Part shown: positions 56,911 to 64,000 of the stretch, piece by piece
Layout of the letters: each line of letters starts with the position of its first letter
Numbering within the stretch: position 1 is the stretch's first letter
Assembly: GCA_910586665.1 (NCBI GenBank)
Contig: CAJUIX010000009.1
Coordinates: forward strand, 1-64,000
Source of the DNA: an uncultured Duncaniella sp.
Lineage (GTDB): Bacteria; Bacteroidota; Bacteroidia; Bacteroidales; Muribaculaceae
Direction of reading: 5' to 3'
Length of the DNA: 64,000 nt
Notes under the pieces: model-generated
The model's input: the letters and a program-made list of their open reading frames with translations, nothing else
Database searches by the model: none
What the model was told of the DNA's origin: nothing
Translations under genes and position numbers: made by a program

Positions 56911-59724
56911 TCATTTTGAGAGCTTCAGGGGGATGAGGCGCACCTCGGAGCAAAGTCCGGCGGGAATCACGGGCCAGTCGGCGAAGCTGAACTTCTTGGC
57001 GTTGGTCACGGAGGCAATGTTGGCGTCCTTGAAGATGCGCCAGTTGACCCCGCGGCGCTCGAAGTCGGCTATGCGGTTGGCCTGGATGTTGGTGACGTCG
57101 ATTTCTATCGTATTGTTGCCCTTGCGGAGCAGGTGACCGACGCGGAGGGTGAAGGGTACGCTCCATGCCTTGCCGGCAGGGATGCCGTTGATTCTCACGT
57201 CGGCACTCTCGCGGACGTCGCCGAGGTCGAGGAGCCAGTCATCAGCCTCCGCGGGGTTGTCGAGGGTGAACTCCGTGCGGTAGCGCCCGGTACCGAAGTT
57301 GACTGATGCCGCGGGGACGGGGAGTGCGCACCACTGCGTCAGGGTGTCGGTCTCGAAAGTCCCTTCAATCTTCGGTTCGCTCTGCGGGAAGCTGATGCTC
57401 CAGCCGCGGTCAAGCACTATCGCTGTCCCCTCGGAGTCGACATAGCGCCAGTCGGCACAGTCGGGGCGCTCAGCGAAGGTCTTCAGCAGCAGTGACTGCC
57501 CCGGCTTCATCTGTAGGCGGAACTGGGTTGTGCCCGTGCGCGAGCTGTGACACTGCGCGAGCCCCTTCTTCCCGCTCAGGGGGTCGAAGATTTCCACTGC
57601 GGCTGCCTCCTTGGGTAGCTGTACCCAGGTGTCGACCGCGTTCTCGTTGAGGAGGGCGACGAAATAGTTGCTCCCCCCGCACTCGTTGCGGCGCCGGATG
57701 AGCGACAGCCCGTGGTCCTTACGCATGCTCTCAGGCTCTATCCCTGTCAGCGGGAAGGCCTCGGCGAAGTCGGGGGCGGTGATGATGCGCCCCTTGCCGT
57801 AGGTGGTGACTGCAGCCTCCGCACCGGCAGCGGGGAGGGTGGAGACGAGCTTCGAAAGCTCCTTGCGGCGTTCCTCCACCTTGGAGAGTCCGGGGACGTC
57901 GGATGGCACTGTCCCCACGAATATGACAGTGGCTCCCGAGGCGGCAAGCTCCGTCAGCCGCCGCAGGGTCGAGGGCTGCATGAAGCGCGCCGGGGGGACG
58001 ATAAGGGCCCCGTAGGCCGCGCCGCCTTTTGCTTTGATGCACCCGTCGGTGCCGACGCTGAGGCTGTCGAGGAGGGCGTCGGAGACATAGTCGGAGTCGT
58101 AGCCTGCACGAATTATTTCGGTGACGGCGTGCTTGATGTCGGGCATGCGCTGTTCCATTTTGTGGATTTCAAACATTAGATATGGGTTTCCCCCCTGGCG
58201 CTGCCACACCTCCTCGATAGGGAAGTAGAGGAGGAAGTCATTGTCGGGGGTGCCGGCGGAGAGGAAGGCCTGGCAGCGCCCTATGTAGCGGAATAGTGAG
58301 TCGGCGTCGCGCCAGATGCTGTTGGTGGGCGACATATTGATTGACGCGTAGAACATCCAGCCGGGAAACTCCGCACCCTTCGGCGAGTAGGGGGCGCCGT
58401 GGAAGTAGACATGGTTGACCCCTGAGCAGAACATCTGGTCAAGTTCCGGCTTGCAGCGCGAGAGGGTGGTGCGGAAGTGTTCCGTCAGCCATGTCAGGGT
58501 CTCGGCCGAGGTGAGTCGCTTGCCGGCGACGTGGGCAGCCGAGGAGGCGAACTTCAGCACCGAGGGGTGGGCGTCGCTCGGGCGCGTCGGGCCGTCCTGC
58601 CTGAGTCCGGGAATCGAGAAGACGGTCTGTCCGAATGACTCGCACTCTGGGATGTCTACGGCGGCATAGAGGTCGATGATGTTGGCCGGTGAACCGTGGC
58701 TCTGGTTGCGTATGCGGGCGCCCTTGGCGTGGGCGCGCCTGAGCCAGACATCTGTGAAGTTCTCGCGCAGCATACGGGCGAGGGTGTGGCGGTAGTCGCG
58801 GACGATGCGCGAGCGCAGCTCATCCTGTCGCTTTTCGTCGACAAATTCAGGTATGTACATTTCGAGGCGGTAGCCGTGGTCACGATAGAATTCGTCGAGG
58901 ATGTTGTCGCTCCAGTCGGCTCCGTAGACCTCGAAGGAGTCGTTGAAGAAGGAGTCGGGGCGCGGAGTGCCTGAGCTTTCAAAGGCGCGGTCGAAGCGGT
59001 CGAGGTAGTGGTTGACGGCCACACTGTCGTAGTGGTTGACCACGAAACCTTCACCTCCGGGAGCGGCGCGCTTCACTTTCTGACGGGTGCGTCCGCTGAA
59101 GATTGCATAGACTTCCCAGTCCTCCTTGGCCTTGGGAGCCTTCCATACCAGGGCGGAGTCGCGGCCCAGCTTCCCGGTGATGTCGAGACGCTTGCCGCCG
59201 TTGACGGCTATGATTTTTTGCAGCGTGGCCACAGGGCGCTGCCTCTTGTCGGAGGGGATAATCTTGGCCGAAAGCCTTTCTCCGGGCTTCACGGTCCACT
59301 TTTCGACCACGCGCTTGCGTGCGGCGTGCTCCGTCCCTACCTCCGGGCCTCCGAAGGGCCAGCCGGTGCCGTTGTTCATGTCAATCTGCAAGCCGAGGCG
59401 CTCCCCCTCGGAGATGCAGTGGCCGAGCATGTCCATCCATTCGGGTGAAAGATAGGGGATGTCGTTGGCCTCATTGCCCTTGACGCCGTAGATAGGGGTG
59501 ATTTCGACCCCTCCGAGCCCCTGGCGGGCAAATTCTTCGAGGTTGTATGTCAGTCCCTCGCGGTCGACGGCGCTTCCGAGCCACCACCAGCGCACGAAGG
59601 GACGGTTTTCAACCGTCACAGGGTACCAGTCGGTCGATTTTTGGGCGTCCGTTTGCCATGCGGCAGCCTCAGTTGTGCCGAGGAGCACGATGACGGCAGT
59701 TATAATTTTGCTCTTTATCTGCAT
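56911..59724 (-). CDS. Glycoside hydrolase family 106 (alpha-L-rhamnosidase)
   Basis: A 937-residue secreted enzyme, signal peptide MQIKSKIITAVIVLLGTTEAAA. GH106 landmarks: PFVRWWWLGSAVDREGLTYNLEEFARQGLGGVEITPIY near the N-terminus, GLQIDMNNGTGWPFGGPEVG, SYADWSDNILDEFYRDHGY-like segment (residues 285-305), RNQSHGSPANIIDLYAAVDIPECESFG with catalytic acidic residues, and C-terminal beta-sandwich domains. It cleaves rhamnose from rhamnogalacturonan. It lies four bases before the DUF4450 gene and 29 bases upstream of GH105, so all three are one transcript. Confidence 0.9.
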   Translation of the reverse strand: MQIKSKIITAVIVLLGTTEAAAWQTDAQKSTDWYPVTVENRPFVRWWWLGSAVDREGLTYNLEEFARQGLGGVEITPIYGVKGNEANDIPYLSPEWMDMLGHCISEGERLGLQIDMNNGTGWPFGGPEVGTEHAARKRVVEKWTVKPGERLSAKIIPSDKRQRPVATLQKIIAVNGGKRLDITGKLGRDSALVWKAPKAKEDWEVYAIFSGRTRQKVKRAAPGGEGFVVNHYDSVAVNHYLDRFDRAFESSGTPRPDSFFNDSFEVYGADWSDNILDEFYRDHGYRLEMYIPEFVDEKRQDELRSRIVRDYRHTLARMLRENFTDVWLRRAHAKGARIRNQSHGSPANIIDLYAAVDIPECESFGQTVFSIPGLRQDGPTRPSDAHPSVLKFASSAAHVAGKRLTSAETLTWLTEHFRTTLSRCKPELDQMFCSGVNHVYFHGAPYSPKGAEFPGWMFYASINMSPTNSIWRDADSLFRYIGRCQAFLSAGTPDNDFLLYFPIEEVWQRQGGNPYLMFEIHKMEQRMPDIKHAVTEIIRAGYDSDYVSDALLDSLSVGTDGCIKAKGGAAYGALIVPPARFMQPSTLRRLTELAASGATVIFVGTVPSDVPGLSKVEERRKELSKLVSTLPAAGAEAAVTTYGKGRIITAPDFAEAFPLTGIEPESMRKDHGLSLIRRRNECGGSNYFVALLNENAVDTWVQLPKEAAAVEIFDPLSGKKGLAQCHSSRTGTTQFRLQMKPGQSLLLKTFAERPDCADWRYVDSEGTAIVLDRGWSISFPQSEPKIEGTFETDTLTQWCALPVPAASVNFGTGRYRTEFTLDNPAEADDWLLDLGDVRESADVRINGIPAGKAWSVPFTLRVGHLLRKGNNTIEIDVTNIQANRIADFERRGVNWRIFKDANIASVTNAKKFSFADWPVIPAGLCSEVRLIPLKLSK

Positions 59725-59728
59725 TTTA

Positions 59729-62700
59729 TTAACGTATTTGTTGGTTTGAAGGGGGACGCTGGAGGGTAAGTCCCATAATTCCTATGACTACGTCGCCCGA
59801 GAGGGTCTCGAGCGTGAGCGACGAGAGTTCGCGCGAGGGATCGAGGGGGATGTCGAGTATTATTCCCGCGCCCCCGTCGATATATCTGTCAGCGGCGCCT
59901 CTCAGCCCTAACTCCTTGCCGAGGGTGCGGCTCGCATGGCCGTTCTTCAGCTGCACGCGGTAGAGCGGCTTCACCCCCTTGGCGCGGGCGAAGGCATAAT
60001 CGTCGTCATAGAAGTCGAGTTCGACTGGCGCCCAGTTGTGGGGGTTGACAAGCGGTGTCACTTTCTCGCTGCCGTCGGCGTAGCTGACGCGCAGGAGGCC
60101 GTTCTCGATGCCCCACTGCATGTGGTTGGTCGAGCCGGCCATGAGCAGGTAGAGTTGCGAGGCACGCCCCGAGAGGCTGACGGTGGCGCTGTTGGGATAG
60201 TTGTCCCAAAGGGAGGTGAAGAGAATGTTGCGCCCCTCCGCCGGAAGTAGGAAGGGGATGCCCGGCTCGGTCATTAGTACGCCCCCCTCGTCGGCGAGGC
60301 GCCGGCGCAGGCCGGAGTCGTCGATGTCGGCTGTGAGCTTGGGGTGGCACCACTCGCCGATGCCCTGCTTGGGAATCTGGAGGGTGGTCACCGAGGGGCG
60401 GGGGGAGAGGTATTCGTTGCGGAAGATGTCGGTGACGGAGGCGTTGTAAACGCCTCCGAGGTCCACCGTCTCGCAGAGTTCGGTGCGTATGTTGTCGAAG
60501 CCGTTGGCGGGAATGGGAGTGAGGGGTGGGAGAGGCTTGCGCTCCGTCGTCCAGTAAGTGAGGGTGCCGTCGGTCATCTCGCGGAAACTGACAGGGCCTT
60601 CAGTGCGTGTCCTCCCGGTAGGACGCGGGGTGAAATCGTCGGACTGCACTATCTCTACTTCCGTCTCGGGCGCGTAGGGGATGTTGATGCAGGCTCTCGG
60701 AGTGCCGATAGAGTTCTCAGCCGGGCGCCATGAGGCCTCTTTGCCGTTGACGGTCACTCTCTCCACTCTGCGAGCAGGGATTGTGAGCTCGACAGTGGGC
60801 TTCGTGGGATAGCGGTTGGAGATTTTATAGCTGATGCGCTTGCCGTCGCTCCTGAAAGTGTAGGCGATGTCGGGGAGGGAGACAGACGCCTCATTCCAGC
60901 CGGAAGGGAAGCCGGGGATGAGCCTCACTGTCGGCTTGCCGGATAGCATGTCGGGGCGGATGCCGAACAGTCCCTCCATCAGGGCGCGGCTCCAGACTCC
61001 GATAGGGTCGGCGAAGTCGCGGTAACACTCCCCGCGGGCGCCGTCGTAGTGGCTGATCTGTCCGAAGTTGAGCGGTGAGGCACCGAGATACATATTGTCG
61101 GTCGCTACGCTCTTCATCAGTGCGTAGGCCTCGTCGGCACGCCCCGCCTGCCAGTAGGCGAGGGCGGTGTGCATAACCTCGGCTATCGCAACATTGTTGA
61201 TGCTCCATGAATAGGGCTTCCAGTTGGTGGTCGACAGTGTGAACAGTCCCTCCTCCACCCCCTTGCCTACCACCGGGATGCGGGGAATGGCGCTGTCGAC
61301 GTAGCAGGTGGCGGCGTATGCCTTGAACGCGTCGGCGATTTCCGAGTCAATGGCGTGGTAGATGGTCCAGAGGGCTGCCGCGGGGTGGAGGCGTCGGTGA
61401 CCGCCGGCGTCGCGGTATTCCGCCCAGTGGCCGCGCCCGTCAATCCACAGGGTGCTGTCGATGGCTGCCGCTATCCCTTCGGCCTCGCGCAGGTAGGGGG
61501 CCGGGTCTTCCCCTATGGCTTCGGCCACCTGTGCGGTCAGGCGGTTGGCAAAGAGATTGTAGGCCGAGGAGTGGGTGACGGCCCCGCCGCTGTAATAGAG
61601 GGCGTCACTCGCCCAGATGCAGCAGTAGGCGTCATAGAGGTGGTCGCCGTCGGGGTCGAAGTTGAGTTTTTCCCATGCGAGGTGGCGCTTTATGACCGGG
61701 AAGAGGCGGCGCATGGCGGCAGTGTCGCCCGTGTGGCGGAAGTGGCGCAGCATGGCGTCGACATAGACAAGGTTCATGTCATAGTGCGACATCTCGTTCT
61801 TCTTTCCGGGGCGGCGGCAGATGTAGCCGTTGCTGTACATCGGCGTGCCCCATTTCTTCTCGGCGCGGGCAAGGTTGAGGGTCGAATCCTGGCGGGGGTG
61901 GGAGTAGACAGCCGGCCGGTCGGTGACCTGGTTGTCGGCATAGGTCAGGAAGTGGGTCAGCGCACGGTCGTGGCGTCCTATGGCGTCTCCGGTGTAGGCT
62001 CCGCGCCAGCCGAGGTGGGGTGTGCGCCAGCCTATCGAGCCGTGGAGCCACGCTTTGCCGCTCCAGATGCCGTCGGCGGCGACTGCGAGCGCTCCTCCGA
62101 GCGGGTTGAGCCAGGCGTCGGGGGTATCAAAGCTGACGGTCGATGCCAGTTCCCCGCGCTCTTTCTCGGCGCGGGCCATAGCCTTGCGCAGCGACAGCCC
62201 CGCGGGGACTTCTTCAGTGGGGATGAGGGCAATGTAGGCCGTCTTGCCCGGCTTCAAGGTGATAGTGCCCTCGTAGGAGGGAAGGTTGGTGATTCTTTTA
62301 GTGTCGGCGGGGATAATCAGGTTGAGATGGCGGCGCTCCTTCCTGCCATATTCGACGCGCACGAGTTCGCCTTTAAGCTCATACTTGTTGCCGGCGCAGT
62401 ATTCGGGCTTGAGGTCGAAGCAGGTAGGGTCGTCGACACCGAGGTCTCCCTCGCGGGAGAATTTCTTGTCGGCCACGCCTCCGAAGCGCACGGGTATTTC
62501 GACGGTTTTATTGGTGGTGTTTGTCACCGCCCACAGTGCCATGTCCTCGCTGCGCATCACCTGGGCTTCAACCTTGACGCCCCCCTGCTCGTAGTCCATG
62601 CGGCCCGGGGTGTAGCGGGCGGTGCAGCTCCCTTCGGGAAGGGTCAGGCGGAGGTTGCCACCCATGTGGGGGAGGTAGATGCCGAATTCGGGCATGTCGG

Positions 62701-62878
62701 AACACTCCATGCGGAAGCCGGAGTGGGCGCCGTAGAGGGCGCGGTTGAATTTGGTGCTGCCGTCGGTGGTGACAGCCGACAGGCCGTCGGGCGTGTAGTG
62801 TTGCGGGCGCACTTCAACCCCCGCGGCCGTCTGTAGGGTAGCCGCGAGAATCAGCGCGCTTATTATCCTTGTCTTCAT
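59729..62878 (-). CDS. DUF4450-containing (alpha/alpha)6-barrel protein, probable glycosidase
   Basis: A 1049-residue secreted protein, signal peptide MKTRIISALILAATLQTAAG. An N-terminal beta-sandwich (about 25-240) is followed by a six-hairpin barrel (about 280-640, with LGWRGAYTGDAIGRHDRALTHFLTYADNQV, MSHYDMNLVYVDAMLRHFRHTGDTAAM, DAYCCIWASDALYYSGGAVTHSSAY and TLSTTNWKPYSWSINNVAIAEVMHTAL) and C-terminal beta-sandwich domains. DUF4450-type proteins are found in Bacteroides pectin loci; catalytic function has not been assigned by me. ATG at 62878, since the TTG one codon upstream adds nothing. It is in one operon with GH106 and GH105. Confidence 0.75.
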   Translation of the reverse strand: MKTRIISALILAATLQTAAGVEVRPQHYTPDGLSAVTTDGSTKFNRALYGAHSGFRMECSDMPEFGIYLPHMGGNLRLTLPEGSCTARYTPGRMDYEQGGVKVEAQVMRSEDMALWAVTNTTNKTVEIPVRFGGVADKKFSREGDLGVDDPTCFDLKPEYCAGNKYELKGELVRVEYGRKERRHLNLIIPADTKRITNLPSYEGTITLKPGKTAYIALIPTEEVPAGLSLRKAMARAEKERGELASTVSFDTPDAWLNPLGGALAVAADGIWSGKAWLHGSIGWRTPHLGWRGAYTGDAIGRHDRALTHFLTYADNQVTDRPAVYSHPRQDSTLNLARAEKKWGTPMYSNGYICRRPGKKNEMSHYDMNLVYVDAMLRHFRHTGDTAAMRRLFPVIKRHLAWEKLNFDPDGDHLYDAYCCIWASDALYYSGGAVTHSSAYNLFANRLTAQVAEAIGEDPAPYLREAEGIAAAIDSTLWIDGRGHWAEYRDAGGHRRLHPAAALWTIYHAIDSEIADAFKAYAATCYVDSAIPRIPVVGKGVEEGLFTLSTTNWKPYSWSINNVAIAEVMHTALAYWQAGRADEAYALMKSVATDNMYLGASPLNFGQISHYDGARGECYRDFADPIGVWSRALMEGLFGIRPDMLSGKPTVRLIPGFPSGWNEASVSLPDIAYTFRSDGKRISYKISNRYPTKPTVELTIPARRVERVTVNGKEASWRPAENSIGTPRACINIPYAPETEVEIVQSDDFTPRPTGRTRTEGPVSFREMTDGTLTYWTTERKPLPPLTPIPANGFDNIRTELCETVDLGGVYNASVTDIFRNEYLSPRPSVTTLQIPKQGIGEWCHPKLTADIDDSGLRRRLADEGGVLMTEPGIPFLLPAEGRNILFTSLWDNYPNSATVSLSGRASQLYLLMAGSTNHMQWGIENGLLRVSYADGSEKVTPLVNPHNWAPVELDFYDDDYAFARAKGVKPLYRVQLKNGHASRTLGKELGLRGAADRYIDGGAGIILDIPLDPSRELSSLTLETLSGDVVIGIMGLTLQRPPSNQQIR

Positions 62879-62906
62879 CAATGCTTATGAGGCTGTGTGG
62901 GGATGG

Positions 62907-64000
62907 TTAGGGGAGAGGTTTGATGCCTTCCCAGCGAACATCCCAGGTGCCGTCCTTAGGGAAGCCGGGGTTTTCGGTCTCGCAGCCGTCCCAGCCGGCA
63001 CACATGAGCGCCACGGCTGTCAGCAGGCCGCCGTTGCCGGGAAGATAGCAGCGCAGGCGCTGGTCCTGGAAGTTGTGGCCGTTGGGGAGGTAGGTGTTGG
63101 TGCGCTTGTCCATGAGCAGAGCGTTGACAGCCTTCTCGGGGTGGCCGAGGCGGACGGCGTTCATTGCCGTGGTGGGGTAGTCCCAACCCCAGGTCTTGTC
63201 CCAGTTCCAGTTGTCGTAGACCCAGTCGAAGGTGTTGTCCATGATGTCGGCTTTGACGAGGGGGGAATTGGGGAGGATGCCGACGGCTGCGAGCACGGCC
63301 ATGTGGTCGGAGGTAAGGCGGATGTCACTGTAGGTCTCGGGGGCTGTCTCAGCGGCGAGATAGAGGCTGTCCTTGGCGGCGAGGGGTGAGAGATTGGCCA
63401 CAATTTCATCCCATTCGGCCACGCGGGGGAGTCCTTTGCGCTCACGCCACTTCTGGGCGGTGTTGAGTCCGAAGTGCCAGTAGGCAAGCTCGAAGGGGGG
63501 ATTGACAGTCTCGGCGGCGCGTAGTGTCTCCTGGGCGGGGATGATGCCGCGGAGAGTGTAGCGCCCTATCGAGTCCTTGTCGGCGAAGTCGGCCATGAAC
63601 TCGGCTGTACCCTGCACGAGGTCGAAGTAGCGGTCTACGAGGGCGGAGTCAGGATTGGCGCGGTAGAGAAGCTCGGCGAGGTAGATGAGGTGGGGTTGCT
63701 GCCATATCAGGAAGGAGCCTACCTTCGAGGGGGCCTCGATGCCGGAGGGATCAGTCATCTTCATCCAGCGCAGTCCCTTGAAGCCCTGGCGCGCGGCTAT
63801 GTCGCGGGCAACGCCGGCGGAGCTTTCATACCAGGGGAGGGTGCGGTTGAGCAGGTCTTCGTGGCCGTAGAGGGCAAACTGGGCCTGGTGCCACCAGATC
63901 ATCTCCATGTGGAACTTCCCGAACCATGAATTGTAGGTCAGGCCTGTCTCCTGCGGGGGTGTGGAGCCGGCACACTGGATGGCGAGGAGGTATTGCGAGA
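62907..64000 (-). CDS. Six-hairpin glycosidase-like protein (GH65/GH95-like), 5-prime end outside window
   Basis: The C-terminal 364 residues of a longer protein; the frame is open to the edge (SQYLLAIQCAGSTPPQETG at 64000). The segment LTYNSWFGKFHMEMIWWHQAQFALYGHEDLLNRTLPWYESS resembles the acidic-residue-containing core of (alpha/alpha)6 glycosidases of the GH65/GH95 clan, and DWVYDNWNWDKTWGWDYPTTAMNAVRLGHPEKAVNALLMDK is another conserved stretch. Substrate unknown; the position in a pectin operon suggests fucose, rhamnose or galacturonide release. There is no internal signal; the start must lie beyond base 64000. It lies 28 bases upstream of the DUF4450 gene. Confidence 0.75.
   Translation of the reverse strand, partial: SQYLLAIQCAGSTPPQETGLTYNSWFGKFHMEMIWWHQAQFALYGHEDLLNRTLPWYESSAGVARDIAARQGFKGLRWMKMTDPSGIEAPSKVGSFLIWQQPHLIYLAELLYRANPDSALVDRYFDLVQGTAEFMADFADKDSIGRYTLRGIIPAQETLRAAETVNPPFELAYWHFGLNTAQKWRERKGLPRVAEWDEIVANLSPLAAKDSLYLAAETAPETYSDIRLTSDHMAVLAAVGILPNSPLVKADIMDNTFDWVYDNWNWDKTWGWDYPTTAMNAVRLGHPEKAVNALLMDKRTNTYLPNGHNFQDQRLRCYLPGNGGLLTAVALMCAGWDGCETENPGFPKDGTWDVRWEGIKPLP

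Noticed and set aside
56882..57166. N-terminal extension of the GH105 gene
   Set aside because: It would overlap the 3-prime end of the GH106 gene and encode an Arg/His-rich stretch before a proper signal peptide.
61355..62836. A 493-codon open frame on the plus strand opposite the DUF4450 gene
   Set aside because: Antisense shadow with Val/Gly/Ala-rich product; the minus-strand gene has a signal peptide and family motifs.
1..64000. rRNA or tRNA genes and intact insertion sequences
   Set aside because: All gene-free stretches were read on both strands; none shows a tRNA cloverleaf, rRNA motif or transposase. The only IS-like trace is the 47-bp relic at 29695.

Overview
The window is chromosomal DNA of a member of the Bacteroidales, most likely Muribaculaceae or a close relative. 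The evidence is a G+C-rich genome with AT-rich promoters of the Bacteroidetes TAnnTTTG type, a type IX secretion sortase (PorU), the acyl-ornithine carbamoyltransferase form of the arginine pathway, MacB/FtsX-type ABC permeases and several pectin/xylan glycosidases. The family-level placement is inference; the order is well supported. No rRNA, tRNA, CRISPR array or intact insertion sequence was seen.

Layout: 1-2.4 kb holds two outer-membrane barrel proteins flanking an AT-rich lipoprotein; 2.4-2.9 kb is a gene-free block of nested palindromic repeats; 2.9-5.6 kb is a GH28 pectinase pair (minus); 5.7-10.5 kb has a GH25 lysozyme, PorU and an amphipathic lipoprotein (plus); 10.6-15.7 kb is a two-component system beside an ABC exporter (minus); 15.8-22.0 kb is a run of housekeeping genes (kdsA, rsmE, nucleoside permease, bifunctional nuclease, mnmA, DoxX, DUF5106 thioredoxin-like); 22.2-22.9 kb is a HEPN/MNT toxin-antitoxin pair; then an M16 peptidase and valS diverge from a symmetric promoter; GH115 follows at 27-29.7 kb; 30-31 kb is a membrane protein with its own winged-helix regulator; 31-39 kb has hflX, a WecA-like transferase, a glycosyltransferase-like gene, a PhoB/PhoR-type pair and a ModF-like ATPase; 39-44.4 kb has two POT peptide transporters and an NhaC antiporter; 44.4-46.9 kb has a TPR/LuxR membrane sensor, a tiny transcription unit and ferritin; 47-55.6 kb is a complete arginine operon (GNAT-argG-argC-argD-argF'-argB-argE-argH, all minus); 55.7-64 kb is a pectin/rhamnogalacturonan glycosidase operon (GH105, GH106, DUF4450, six-hairpin hydrolase running off the edge).

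The least explained content is the repeats. Two dispersed families recur through the window. One is a REP-like family with a constant TGTAGGGACG head and an interchangeable palindromic arm. The other is a family of short tandem arrays (units of 6, 7 or 9 bases, telomere-like in composition) that sit just outside stop codons, often fold into perfect inverted repeats of 32-35 bp, and in one case have entered a histidine-kinase gene in frame as a six-fold three-residue repeat. Three of the seven gene junctions of the arginine operon carry such arrays. A 47-bp relic with the look of two joined IS3-family ends, twin operator palindromes before a membrane-protein/regulator pair, and a self-contained micro-gene at 46.1-46.3 kb are further items of interest.
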